This document shows, piece after piece, positions 23,846-30,902 of a stretch of DNA of 54,024 nt. A program made the position numbers and the translations under genes. Numbering within the stretch: the stretch's first letter is position 1; every line of letters begins with the position of its first letter. The stretch is from a virus, in the IMG/VR virus record IMGVR_UViG_3300027741_000087, positions 1 to 54,024 of that record; one strand, given 5' to 3'. Below the pieces are notes generated by a model that saw only the letters and a list, made by a program, of their open reading frames with translations, was not told the DNA's origin and did not search any database.

Positions 23846-24085
23846 ATGAGCTATAATATTACAGTAGGCAAACCACAGGTAGTTACTCTCGATAGCGTTG
23901 TTATTGAGGTTGTACGTGATCTCTTCACACAAGAAAAAATCGTAGCAAGAATTAAAGATCTCCCGCGTCCGGTTGTTCTTTGGAGCGGCTCCACAGAGTA
24001 TGCAGCTGCCTCGGCATGGACAAATGAGTCAGCACATGCACGTGCTATTGAAGTGCTCTCGCTTAGTGCTGTTCCTTTTGAATAA
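23846..24085 (+). CDS. Small phage protein with VLW-WTNESA motif, paralogue of 352-594
   Basis: This 79-residue protein MSYNITVGKPQVVTLDSVVI carries the motif VVLWSGSTEYA, then WTNESAHARAIEV, ending V-x-F. The same motif series is in the gene at 352-594, 23 kb away on the other strand. Both have a late box 7 nt before the start codon. A strong terminator follows 21 nt after the stop. A structural role is likely from the promoter type and the link of its paralogue to fibre genes; the exact function is unknown. Confidence 0.7.
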   Translation: MSYNITVGKPQVVTLDSVVIEVVRDLFTQEKIVARIKDLPRPVVLWSGSTEYAAASAWTNESAHARAIEVLSLSAVPFE

Positions 24086-24106
24086 AAAGCAGTTGATTTA
24101 AAATAA

Positions 24107-24138
24107 AAAAAAGCGCATACTTAAGTATGCGCTTTTTT
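24107..24138. terminator. Terminator with 14-bp stem and TTAA loop, overlapping a start codon
   Basis: The arms AAAAAAGCGCATAC and GTATGCGCTTTTTT are perfect and joined by TTAA. The ATG of the next gene (24127) lies inside the right arm. The sequence is symmetric, so it could act on both strands. Confidence 0.85.
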
Positions 24139-24384
24139 ATTTGCTTAATTACTCTTATTTTGTCAGGTTGCGTCACCATACCCCCACAAGACACCATTGT
24201 TACTACTAGCAGCTGTTTACCACGAACGCCTACCAGTATAACACCGTTCCAAAAGCCAATGTCTTATATAACAGAAACACATCGACCTCAACAAATTACG
24301 GACCAATATCATTATGTCTGGAGCTGTATGGTGAATTATGGCTGGGGAAGAGGGTGGGTTGATAAACAGAATTTTAATAATTGA
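24127..24384 (+). CDS. Predicted lipoprotein (85 residues)
   Basis: The N-terminus MRFFICLITLILSGC is a bacterial lipoprotein signal with lipobox LSGC, so lipidation at Cys15 is predicted. The mature part is short, Thr/Pro-rich, with three further cysteines. Phage lipoproteins of this size are often outer-membrane spanins or superinfection-exclusion factors, and no partner inner-membrane spanin is obvious next door. The ATG lies inside the right arm of a strong terminator, so a transcript that reads through would have the start codon locked in a hairpin. The gene may be real with attenuated expression, or a chance frame. Confidence 0.5.
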   Translation: MRFFICLITLILSGCVTIPPQDTIVTTSSCLPRTPTSITPFQKPMSYITETHRPQQITDQYHYVWSCMVNYGWGRGWVDKQNFNN

Positions 24385-24465
24385 AAAAGCGATTATTTAA
24401 TCTATAATCTGTTTATATTTTACCACAAAAGTTTTTTATGAAATCCACACGCCGTGAAACCACCA

Positions 24466-24473
24466 AATAAATA
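24466..24473 (+). promoter_or_regulatory. Late-type promoter box (AATAAATA) before nrdB
   Basis: AATAAATA ends 9 nt before the ATG of nrdB. A TATAAT sequence also lies about 80 nt upstream of the ATG, so a host-type promoter may be the main one for this early function. Confidence 0.35.
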
Positions 24474-24482
24474 TAATAGATT

Positions 24483-25457
24483 ATGAAGATATTCGACGAA
24501 CAAATTAGCCGCAAGCCAAACAATTATAAGTGGACAGATGAATTTATTGAATCAATGCACAATGGATTCTGGACAGATAAGGAATTTAGTTTTAAATCCG
24601 ATGTTCAGCAATTTAAGGTTAATTTGACCGATCAGGAGAGAGAGATTATTATTCGAGTGTTATCAGCTATCGGACAAATAGAAATTGCTGTAAAAACATT
24701 TTGGGCTAAGTTAGGTGAGAATCTACCTCAGCCCTGCTTTCAAGATCTTGGCTATGTAATGGCAAATACCGAAGTTATTCACAATAATGCCTATGAACGG
24801 TTAATTTCTATTCTAGGGCTTGAAAATGTATTTGAAGAAAACCTAAAGCTTGAATGGATTGAAGGTCGAGTAAAATATCTTCGTAAGTATACTCATAAGT
24901 TTTATAAGGACTCGAAGAAGCAATATCTGTATGCTATTATTCTTTTTACTCTCTTTGTTGAGAATGTATCTTTGTTTAGTCAATTCTACGTTATTAATTG
25001 GTTTGCGCGGTTCAAAAATGTTCTCAAGGATACCGATCAGCAGGTAAAGTATACCCGTAATGAAGAGAATATTCATGGTATTGTCGGTACAAAGATTATC
25101 AATACAATTAGAGAGGAATATCCAGAACTCTTTGATAAGGAGCTTGAAGATCGTGTTCTCCACGAAGCTCAAGAAGCTTATAAATCTGAAGCTAAGATTG
25201 TTGATTGGATGGTTAATGGAATCAAAGAAGAAGGGCTTTCAGCTCCTATTCTTAAGGAATTTATTAAAGAAAGAATTAATGAATCTCTTAAGGGAATTGG
25301 CTTCCCTACAGCCTTTGAAACTGACAAGGACCTTCTTAAAAAGACGATATGGTTTTCCGAAGAGTTACTAGGTAATAATCTCTCAGATTTTTTTCATAGT
25401 AAGCCCACCAGCTATGCTAAAAAGAACCAATCTTTTTCTGAAGACGACTTATTCTAA
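24483..25457 (+). CDS. nrdB: Ribonucleoside-diphosphate reductase, beta subunit (class Ia)
   Basis: This 324-residue protein has the class I R2 layout. Iron ligands fit E67 (GQIEIAV), E97 and H100 (NTEVIHNNAYERL) and a later E/H pair (NEENIHG). The radical tyrosine fits Y104 in AYERL. It makes the diferric tyrosyl radical that the alpha subunit uses to reduce ribonucleotides. The C-terminus ends in acidic and aromatic residues (FSEDDLF), as expected for docking to the alpha subunit. nrdA follows 35 nt downstream, so the two are co-transcribed. Length is near the family norm. The gene supplies dNTPs for phage replication. Confidence 0.93.
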   Translation: MKIFDEQISRKPNNYKWTDEFIESMHNGFWTDKEFSFKSDVQQFKVNLTDQEREIIIRVLSAIGQIEIAVKTFWAKLGENLPQPCFQDLGYVMANTEVIHNNAYERLISILGLENVFEENLKLEWIEGRVKYLRKYTHKFYKDSKKQYLYAIILFTLFVENVSLFSQFYVINWFARFKNVLKDTDQQVKYTRNEENIHGIVGTKIINTIREEYPELFDKELEDRVLHEAQEAYKSEAKIVDWMVNGIKEEGLSAPILKEFIKERINESLKGIGFPTAFETDKDLLKKTIWFSEELLGNNLSDFFHSKPTSYAKKNQSFSEDDLF

Positions 25458-25492
25458 TTGTTATTTGAATTTTTGAGATTAAAATACTACGC

Positions 25493-27142
25493 ATGAATAA
25501 GGATATCTATTGGCTTAATAAGGACTCGAGAAAGTTTCTCAGTCGTGGTTACCTTCTCGAAGATGAAACCGCCGAACAACGCATTAGAGACATAGCAGAA
25601 AAAGCTGAACATTATCTTAATCTCCCAGGCTTTGCTGATAAATTTGAAGATTATGTCTCAAAAGGCTGGTACTCACTTTCTAGCCCTATATGGAGCAATT
25701 TCGGTAGAGTTAGAGGTTTACCTATTAGTTGCTTTAACTCTCATGTATCAGACGATATGAACGCAATTCTATACAAGATGGCGGAAGTTGGATATATGTC
25801 AAAAGTCGGTGGCGGTACATCTGGTTATTTTGGAGATATTAGACCAAGAGGAACAGCTATTTCCTCAGGCGGTGAAGCGACCGGTGTCCATCATCAGCTT
25901 ACAGTATTTGAATCATTAACGAATTATATTTCCCAGGGTAATGTTCGCCGTGGCTCGTTTGCAGCTTATCTACCTATCGATCATGGAGACATTGAAGAGT
26001 TTTTGAAGATCCGAGGAGAAGGTGACGATATTCAAAACCTTTCAATCGGTGTTTGTATATCGGATAAATGGATGAAGTCCATGCTTGAGGGGGATAAGGA
26101 AAAACGTCGCATTTGGGGACTTGTTATTAAAAAGCGTTTTGAGTCTGGTTACCCTTATCTTTTCTTTACCGATAACGCTAACAATAACAAGCCTCAAGTT
26201 TATAAGGATAAGAATTATAAGATTAATGCGAGTAATCTTTGCAGTGAAATCTTTCTTCCTTCTAAGGACGATGAATCGTTTGTATGTGATCTTTCTTCAA
26301 TGAATTTGCTTCACTGGGATGAGTGGAAAGATACAGATGCTGTTGAGACGCTTGTATATTTTCTTGATGCGGTCATGACAGAGTTTATTAATAAGACAGA
26401 AGGAATTGAGTTTATTAAGCATGCTCGAAATTTCGCAATCAATCATAGAGCATTAGGTGTAGGTGTTCTTGGATGGCATTCTCTTCTTCAATCAAAGATG
26501 ATCGGGTTTGAGTCAATGCAAGCTAAAATGCTCAATACCCAGATTTGGAAAACAGTTCGTGAACAAGCAGATAGAGCTACAGAAAAGCTTGCTACAGAAT
26601 ACGGTGAACCGTCTGTTCTTAAGGGATACAAGCGTAGAAATACTACAACCCTCGCTGTAGCACCAACCACATCGTCTTCGTTTATTCTTGGACAGGTATC
26701 TCCATCTATTGAACCGCTTGAATCAAATTATTATATCAAAGATTTGGCGAAGGGTAAGTTTACTTATAAAAACCCTTATCTCAAGGAGTTACTCAAATCC
26801 AAGGATAAGAACGACGATGAAACCTGGATGTCTATTCTTAAGCATGGTGGATCGGTTCAGCATTTAAAGTTTCTTTCACAGGAAGAAAAAGATGTCTTTA
26901 AGACATTTGGAGAGATTTCACAAAAGGAAATTATTATTCAGGCTGCCGGTCGTCAAAAATTTATTGATCAAGGTCAATCATTGAATGTGATGATTCCTCA
27001 CGATGTAAAGGCTAAAGATGTAAATGAACTCATTATCTTTGCCTGGGAACAAGGTATTAAGAGTCTTTACTATCAGCGTAGTACCAACCCTGCACAAATG
27101 CTTGTTCGTTCAATCCTTACATGCTCATCTTGCGAGGCATAA
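25493..27142 (+). CDS. nrdA: Ribonucleoside-diphosphate reductase, alpha subunit (class Ia), no ATP cone
   Basis: This 549-residue catalytic subunit carries the redox Cys in LPISCFNS (C80), the N-x-C-x-E active-site motif (SNLCSEI, with C250 and E252), the radical-transfer pair Y526-Y527 (SLYYQRS) and a C-terminal CSSCEA pair for re-reduction. It is about 200 residues shorter than E. coli NrdA because the N-terminal ATP-cone region is missing, so dATP feedback inhibition should be absent. That is common in phage enzymes and fits unlimited dNTP supply. It follows nrdB directly. A late box and the next gene begin at its 3' end. Confidence 0.93.
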   Translation: MNKDIYWLNKDSRKFLSRGYLLEDETAEQRIRDIAEKAEHYLNLPGFADKFEDYVSKGWYSLSSPIWSNFGRVRGLPISCFNSHVSDDMNAILYKMAEVGYMSKVGGGTSGYFGDIRPRGTAISSGGEATGVHHQLTVFESLTNYISQGNVRRGSFAAYLPIDHGDIEEFLKIRGEGDDIQNLSIGVCISDKWMKSMLEGDKEKRRIWGLVIKKRFESGYPYLFFTDNANNNKPQVYKDKNYKINASNLCSEIFLPSKDDESFVCDLSSMNLLHWDEWKDTDAVETLVYFLDAVMTEFINKTEGIEFIKHARNFAINHRALGVGVLGWHSLLQSKMIGFESMQAKMLNTQIWKTVREQADRATEKLATEYGEPSVLKGYKRRNTTTLAVAPTTSSSFILGQVSPSIEPLESNYYIKDLAKGKFTYKNPYLKELLKSKDKNDDETWMSILKHGGSVQHLKFLSQEEKDVFKTFGEISQKEIIIQAAGRQKFIDQGQSLNVMIPHDVKAKDVNELIIFAWEQGIKSLYYQRSTNPAQMLVRSILTCSSCEA

Positions 27143-27145
27143 ATA
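27138..27145 (+). promoter_or_regulatory. Late promoter box (CATAAATA), 5 nt before ATG
   Basis: CATAAATA overlaps the nrdA stop codon and ends exactly 5 nt before the ATG at 27151. This gives a predicted leaderless mRNA. Confidence 0.6.
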
Positions 27146-27150
27146 ATTCT

Positions 27151-27519
27151 ATGAGATTAGAAGCTTTAATGGAAGCTGTAAAATCAGCATTGAATACAAC
27201 AGAATCCTTTCTTGAGTTTCTCCATAAGCGTTTAGCTGGTGCTATTAAGATTGAAAAGATGACTAGAGAGAAAGGAGGCTATAGCCTTCTTACAGCTATT
27301 CACTATAAAGCCAAGCTTAAACCTTATAAGGATGCTATCAAACATGCTGATAAGGAGGATAAGGATAAGCATTACAAGATGATGGCTGATGAAACTTATA
27401 AGAAGCTTAAGGATTGGGATAAGATGTCCCAGCGTGAATTCCAAGCTGCTATGGGTATTCTAGAGGTATACGGCGAGGTATACATTCGCTCTACAAAACC
27501 CGAAAGCATTCGGTTGTAA
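27151..27519 (+). CDS. Hypothetical helical protein (122 residues)
   Basis: The ATG at 27151 is preferred over an upstream in-frame ATG inside nrdA, because a CATAAATA box ends 5 nt before it. The protein MRLEALMEAVKSALNTTESF is almost all helix and lysine-rich in its middle (KDAIKHADKEDKDKHYKMMA). No family is recognised. Late expression and charge might fit an internal head protein. Confidence 0.65.
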   Translation: MRLEALMEAVKSALNTTESFLEFLHKRLAGAIKIEKMTREKGGYSLLTAIHYKAKLKPYKDAIKHADKEDKDKHYKMMADETYKKLKDWDKMSQREFQAAMGILEVYGEVYIRSTKPESIRL

Positions 27520-27520
27520 T

Positions 27521-27679
27521 ATGTTTAAAGAAGAGAAGCTAGAAAAAGTTGTTCTTTCAAGAGAAGAATTTAATTATTATCAACAACTTCGAAAGCAGGC
27601 TCGTGTGTATGATGCTCCTAATTACGGTGTAAAACCATTTAGAGCCAATAAAAACAGGCATTACAAAAAGAGGTATTGA
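27521..27679 (+). CDS. Small basic protein (52 residues)
   Basis: The protein MFKEEKLEKVVLSREEFNYY continues into a basic C-terminus (RANKNRHYKKRY). It starts 1 nt after the previous stop and ends 2 nt before the next start, so it fits the compact operon. No family is recognised; high Tyr and Arg/Lys content suggests nucleic acid binding. Confidence 0.6.
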   Translation: MFKEEKLEKVVLSREEFNYYQQLRKQARVYDAPNYGVKPFRANKNRHYKKRY

Positions 27680-27681
27680 TT

Positions 27682-27915
27682 ATGTTCAAATGGCTAGCTA
27701 TAACTATTATTCTTACAGTTACGAGTTTAGCCGAAACAAATACACCAACAAAATCGATCTTACATGATCGGATTGATCTTATAAATGTTGACATGCAGAC
27801 AAGTTATCGCTTACTGTTAAAAGCTGATAAAACATTCCTTTTAACTGGATATACAATTCAAGACAATTATACTAAGCTCATTCACACGTATTCCGTGCTC
27901 CATATAGATCTTTAA
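27682..27915 (+). CDS. Small exported protein (77 residues)
   Basis: The N-terminus MFKWLAITIILTVTSLAETN looks like a signal peptide with a cleavage site after SLA. The mature protein is about 60 residues, polar and mixed alpha/beta (LHDRIDLINVDMQTSYRLLL). A periplasmic location is predicted. There is no homologue I recognise. It sits between small cytoplasmic-type proteins and an HNH gene. Confidence 0.6.
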   Translation: MFKWLAITIILTVTSLAETNTPTKSILHDRIDLINVDMQTSYRLLLKADKTFLLTGYTIQDNYTKLIHTYSVLHIDL

Positions 27916-27919
27916 ATTT

Positions 27920-28495
27920 ATGATACGAGATAGAGAAATTGTTTTAGTATTAAATCGCTGTTGGCAGGCTATTGCAACCAAGACCCCTGCAGAAGCGCTT
28001 TCTATGATGTACGCTGATGCTGCTACAGGGTTAGATGTTCGTGGTACAGAGACTATGATACCTTGCAAATGGAGTAATTGGATTACCTTACCGTACGATA
28101 ATAGTTCTTCGTATATTAACACTGTTCGCGGACAAATAAAAATACCAAAAATTATTATTCTCAGTAAATTTGACCGCGTACCGAAGAAGCGTCCAAAATT
28201 CTCCACACGCGCTATTTGGGTGCGTGATGGTGGTGTTTGTCAATATACAAATAGAAAACTAACCCCAAAAGAAGCTAATATCGACCATATTGTCCCCCGT
28301 TCACGGGGTGGTAGGACGGATTGGTTAAATTGCGTAATAACAGATAAGAAAATCAATGCATATAAAGCTAATAGAACACCTGAAGAAGCGAATCTAAAAC
28401 TTATTAGACCTCCTAAGGAACCAGCTGAAATCCCCGTTACTCTTTATATTAAAAATAATCACGGAATTCCGGAATGGGATTTGTTTCTTAAATGA
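27920..28495 (+). CDS. HNH endonuclease-like protein
   Basis: This 191-residue protein has an N-terminal region (VLVLNRCWQAIATKTPAEAL) common to HNH proteins of the McrA-like group. The catalytic core follows: CQYTNRKL, then NIDHIVPRSRGG with D122-H123, then WLNCV and a KKINAYKANRTPEEA helix. One cysteine of the usual zinc knuckle pair is Thr here (CQYT instead of C-x-x-C). It overlaps the dCMP deaminase gene by 4 nt. In phages such proteins may be homing or DNA-processing nucleases; no intron is seen nearby. Confidence 0.8.
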   Translation: MIRDREIVLVLNRCWQAIATKTPAEALSMMYADAATGLDVRGTETMIPCKWSNWITLPYDNSSSYINTVRGQIKIPKIIILSKFDRVPKKRPKFSTRAIWVRDGGVCQYTNRKLTPKEANIDHIVPRSRGGRTDWLNCVITDKKINAYKANRTPEEANLKLIRPPKEPAEIPVTLYIKNNHGIPEWDLFLK

Positions 28496-28905
28496 AAAAG
28501 GAACGAATATCATGGGAGCAATATGCCTTAGAGCTTGCTAGGGTAGCGTCGCTTCGATCCGAAGACCCGCGAACAAAGGTAGGTTGCTGTTTATTACGTC
28601 ATGACCATACAGTCGCTAGTCTCGGTTACAACGGTGCACCTGCAGGCGTAGAGATTAATTGGGATAATCGAGAAGAAAAACATAAACGTGTTATCCATGC
28701 GGAGATTAATGCTTTGAGAATGGTTAAACCAGGTGAGATTTACTTAGCTGCTGTCACTCACGCCTGTTGCAATGATTGCTTAAAGTCCTTAGCTGCTTAC
28801 GGTGTTAAAAAAATCGTATATGCTTGTGATTATATATTTAAATCTGACTATTCCTTTAAAGATATAGCATCAGAGTTTGGTATAGAAGTTATTCAAATTA
28901 TATAG
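28492..28905 (+). CDS. dCMP deaminase-like protein
   Basis: This 137-residue zinc deaminase has H69-A-E71 (VIHAEINAL) and a C93-x-x-C96 pair (ACCNDC) in place of the more usual PCxxC. The N-terminus (SWEQYALELARVASLRSEDP) and YNGAP motif match deoxycytidylate deaminases. It would convert dCMP to dUMP for dTMP synthesis. The protein is shorter than the ~190-residue T4 enzyme and lacks its allosteric insertions. It is coupled to the HNH gene by a 4-nt overlap and sits downstream of the reductase genes, in keeping with nucleotide metabolism. Confidence 0.85.
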   Translation: MKKERISWEQYALELARVASLRSEDPRTKVGCCLLRHDHTVASLGYNGAPAGVEINWDNREEKHKRVIHAEINALRMVKPGEIYLAAVTHACCNDCLKSLAAYGVKKIVYACDYIFKSDYSFKDIASEFGIEVIQII

Positions 28906-28942
28906 TTGCTATTTCTAGTAACACTCTTTATTCTTTATATAA

Positions 28943-29470
28943 ATGAGCACACTAACAACATTTGAAGCAAAAATAGCAAAATCCATACACGACAAATTTA
29001 CTTCTGTAATTTCAAGGCTTTCGTCTAGCTCTCCCTTTGCCGGTGTAAACCTTAATGAGAGTCTTTTGGTTAAAGCTATTGAGAGACGATTAAGCATTGC
29101 TTATCGTGCAGTTTTGGACGAGAAAAACCTTATTGAAGAACCATACAGTGTTTATGGTAGTGTAGATAGCGTGGAGAACGCTCTGCTCGCTATTAAAGAT
29201 TTGATCACTGGAGGGTATTGCGGTAACCGCAATTATTTGTTCAAGCGACTTGATTTTCTCACAACTTCAGCTCTTAATGATCTCAAGGAGCGAAATCATA
29301 CAGAGTGGATACAACGCATCAATCAAGAATTTTGCGCTACTAGCGATCTTACAAAGAGCGCTCAGGTTATTCGCGCAAGAAAACGTAAGCGCAATGTACA
29401 AACACGTCTTCGTGATAAAAGCGGTCGGTTTATTAAAAATAAAAAGAAGACCAACCGCTTGCGTAAATAA
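28943..29470 (+). CDS. Hypothetical protein with basic C-terminus (175 residues)
   Basis: The protein starts MSTLTTFEAKIAKSIHDKFT, is helical for about 130 residues, and ends in a strongly basic tail (RARKRKRNVQ and KNKKKTNRLRK). The tail suggests nucleic acid binding. The start is the first ATG; a TATAAATG sequence overlaps it but cannot serve as its promoter. No family is recognised. Confidence 0.65.
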   Translation: MSTLTTFEAKIAKSIHDKFTSVISRLSSSSPFAGVNLNESLLVKAIERRLSIAYRAVLDEKNLIEEPYSVYGSVDSVENALLAIKDLITGGYCGNRNYLFKRLDFLTTSALNDLKERNHTEWIQRINQEFCATSDLTKSAQVIRARKRKRNVQTRLRDKSGRFIKNKKKTNRLRK

Positions 29471-29473
29471 ATA
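29466..29473 (+). promoter_or_regulatory. Late promoter box (AATAAATA), 5 nt before a GTG start
   Basis: AATAAATA ends exactly 5 nt before the GTG at 29479 and overlaps the stop of the preceding gene. Confidence 0.55.
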
Positions 29474-29478
29474 TTTAC

Positions 29479-29736
29479 GTGACTGTAAATTTTAAAGAAT
29501 TTTTTGAGAAAACTAACTTAAAGCCAAATGAATTAAAGACCGGCGATAGGGTAGAAAACTGTAACTCTGACTGTAAGCATCATAAATCTACAGGTACTGT
29601 TACAAGGGTAATAAAACTCAAGGACGGTAAAGATATAGCAGGAAATGAAATTGAATACGAGTGCGATAACAACGGCAGTACTTGGAGAAAAGGTCAAAAG
29701 CTAAAAAAAACCAAATTCCAACTTAAAAAGATATAA
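29479..29736 (+). CDS. Small protein with capsid-targeting-like N-terminus (85 residues)
   Basis: The GTG start follows a late box by 5 nt. The N-terminus MTVNFKEFFEKTNLKPNEL resembles the FKEF-type capsid-targeting peptides of this phage. The body (KTGDRVENCNSDCKHHKSTG, then a strand, then STWRKGQKLKKT) is a small beta domain similar to short proteins I associate with marine T4-like phages; the two cysteines and histidines could bind metal. A head-associated role is inferred from the N-terminus and promoter. Confidence 0.65.
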   Translation: MTVNFKEFFEKTNLKPNELKTGDRVENCNSDCKHHKSTGTVTRVIKLKDGKDIAGNEIEYECDNNGSTWRKGQKLKKTKFQLKKI

Positions 29737-29780
29737 ACCTTACTTGCATTTAATATAGTTTGTAGCTATATTTTTTTATT

Positions 29781-29996
29781 ATGATTGAAGATATCCTTAA
29801 AAAGAATTTGCAGACGTTAGCGGAAGCGCAATTTGCATTTGAAATTAACGGCTGGGAAAGAATTGATTCTATACAAAAGGATAGGCAGAGTAACTCCACA
29901 GCTTGGGGTATTCTTTATACAAAGAACGGAAAAAAATTTTATCTTAATATCGATTCTGCAGCAACAGCGCTGCAGGTCGCTAAACGCATTCCTTAA
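29781..29996 (+). CDS. Small hypothetical protein (71 residues)
   Basis: The protein MIEDILKKNLQTLAEAQFAF continues into a beta-rich part (WGILYTKNGKKFYLNIDSAA) and ends AKRIP. It looks like a compact alpha/beta domain. The next gene starts at a GTG 2 nt after its stop. No family or promoter box is seen. Confidence 0.55.
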   Translation: MIEDILKKNLQTLAEAQFAFEINGWERIDSIQKDRQSNSTAWGILYTKNGKKFYLNIDSAATALQVAKRIP

Positions 29997-29997
29997 C

Positions 29998-30201
29998 GTG
30001 AGTTCGTTTAATTGCTTTGAAATTACGTTTCAGGGCATTAGATACAGCATTGACGTTGTAGTGCAAAAAGGCGACACGTCGGTATTTGTTGAACACGTTG
30101 ATAGCGACGATGATGTAGAGGAATCAACATTACTAAAATTAATACCTTACCTTATTGGAGAAGGTTTTATTGATAACCCAGAACGAGATATTATAATATA
30201 A
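29998..30201 (+). CDS. Small acidic protein (67 residues, GTG start), resembles 22160-22372
   Basis: The protein MSSFNCFEITFQGIRYSIDV has a beta-strand first half and an acidic turn (DSDDDVEEST), then a helix ending YLIGEGFIDN. This layout is like the 70-residue protein at 22160-22372. The GTG start lies 2 nt after the previous stop and is the best start in frame. Its function is unknown. Confidence 0.5.
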   Translation: MSSFNCFEITFQGIRYSIDVVVQKGDTSVFVEHVDSDDDVEESTLLKLIPYLIGEGFIDNPERDIII

Positions 30202-30205
30202 TTAT

Positions 30206-30328
30206 ATGTCAAATAATAATCAATCAAATTACTCTATTATTCTCGGTGCATTTATTCTTCTTGGTCGCATTGCTATTAAGATTGTAGCTCTATACGTAAT
30301 TATTCACTTTATTGTAAAGTTCTGGTAA
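30206..30328 (+). CDS. Tiny single-span membrane protein (40 residues)
   Basis: The protein starts MSNNNQSNYSIILGAFILLG; one long hydrophobic region covers about residues 10-38. It starts 4 nt after the previous stop and is followed at once by a terminator, so it is the last gene of the plus-strand operon. Confidence 0.55.
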   Translation: MSNNNQSNYSIILGAFILLGRIAIKIVALYVIIHFIVKFW

Positions 30329-30331
30329 CAA

Positions 30332-30359
30332 AAAACCCCTACCTTAAGGTAGGGGTTTT
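30332..30359. terminator. Bidirectional terminator with 12-bp stem and TTAA loop
   Basis: The arms AAAACCCCTACC and GGTAGGGGTTTT are perfect. The hairpin lies between two convergent genes and has A-runs and T-runs on both sides, so it can end both transcripts. Confidence 0.88.
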
Positions 30360-30381
30360 AATGTATTAATTAATTTATAAA

Positions 30382-30582
30382 TTAGCTCTTTGATTTAGCG
30401 GGCTTCCGTGCGTTCTTCGTCTCTTGAATATTTTTTCTTTCAGCACGACTATACTTAATGACCTCTTGAAGAAGCTTACGTGCACGTGCACCAGCTGCAT
30501 TATTACCATTATAAAACTTTTCTGCTTCAACAGCAAAAGAAGTGGTTAGTTCGGTTAGTGTTGTTGATGTGTTTGTAGACAT
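30382..30582 (-). CDS. Histone H1-like (Hc1-type) small basic protein
   Basis: This 66-residue protein contains AEKFYNGNNAAGARARKLLQ followed by EVIKYSRAERKNIQ and a Lys-rich tail (KNARKPAKSKS). The pattern of GN-x-AA-x-R-x-R, a helix, and R-K-x-I resembles the N-terminal region of bacterial histone H1-like Hc1 proteins, which bind and compact DNA. In a phage it could coat its own DNA or disturb the host nucleoid. It is convergent with the plus-strand operon, with a shared terminator. The assignment is by motif, not by alignment. Confidence 0.65.
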   Translation of the reverse strand: MSTNTSTTLTELTTSFAVEAEKFYNGNNAAGARARKLLQEVIKYSRAERKNIQETKNARKPAKSKS

Positions 30583-30613
30583 ATACAGATATATACTATT
30601 TAACCGATTAAAA

Positions 30614-30793
30614 TCAACTTATAGAAGGTTGATTACCGCTTGTCTGCGCTGGGAGAACCGTTGGAGACGACATATTGCTGGTATCCATATGATTTGATTG
30701 AGTACACTGAGGTAGTTCGTTTCTTTTGCGCTTTATAAGGCGTTGAATCTTTCTCTTGTTTTTCGGATTACGAATATATTCTTTAAAAGTCAT
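30614..30793 (-). CDS. Small capsid-targeting-like protein (59 residues)
   Basis: The protein starts MTFKEYIRNPKNKRKIQRLI. The first seven residues nearly equal those of the proteins at 15470 (MTFKDYI) and 16458 (MTFKEFL), and are like T4 capsid-targeting sequences. A very basic segment (KRKRNEL) and a polar Ser/Thr/Pro/Gln-rich tail follow. The ATG lies 5 nt after CATAAATG, and the 30-nt repeat shared with the 15470 gene lies just upstream. A small DNA-binding internal head protein is a reasonable inference. Confidence 0.68.
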   Translation of the reverse strand: MTFKEYIRNPKNKRKIQRLIKRKRNELPQCTQSNHMDTSNMSSPTVLPAQTSGNQPSIS

Positions 30794-30798
30794 AGGAA

Positions 30799-30806
30799 CA
30801 TTTATG
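30799..30806 (-). promoter_or_regulatory. Late-type promoter box (CATAAATG), 5 nt before ATG
   Basis: CATAAATG on the minus strand ends exactly 5 nt before the ATG at 30793. The last base departs from the consensus, but the position matches other leaderless-type starts. Confidence 0.45.
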
Positions 30807-30836
30807 CTAGGTAGGTCTTCGTTGGCTACCGGGTCT
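30807..30836 (-). repeat. 30-nt leader repeat, copy 2
   Basis: The minus strand matches 15421-15450 at 27 of 30 positions, including GGTAGCCAACGAAGA. As in copy 1, it lies between two late-type boxes and in front of an MTFK start. The in-frame peptide would be DPVANEDLPSI, but no start codon precedes it. Confidence 0.75.
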
Positions 30837-30894
30837 TTAACCCGCTGGTCGAAGAAGCGCTAATTACTCTCTGCCTAATCGAGTCTAGCCAAAG

Positions 30895-30902
30895 TATTTA
30901 TG
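30895..30902 (-). promoter_or_regulatory. Late-type promoter box (CATAAATA), upstream of a tandem pair
   Basis: CATAAATA on the minus strand overlaps the encoded CCA of tRNA-Ser and lies upstream of the 30-nt repeat, mirroring the arrangement at 15405. Confidence 0.45.

Noticed and set aside
27920-28495. Group I intron with an HNH homing nuclease in the reductase region
   Set aside because: NrdA and NrdB frames are continuous and the HNH gene lies between separate complete genes.
28936-28946. TATAAATG as a late promoter for the gene at 28943
   Set aside because: The box overlaps the start codon itself, so transcription would begin inside the gene.
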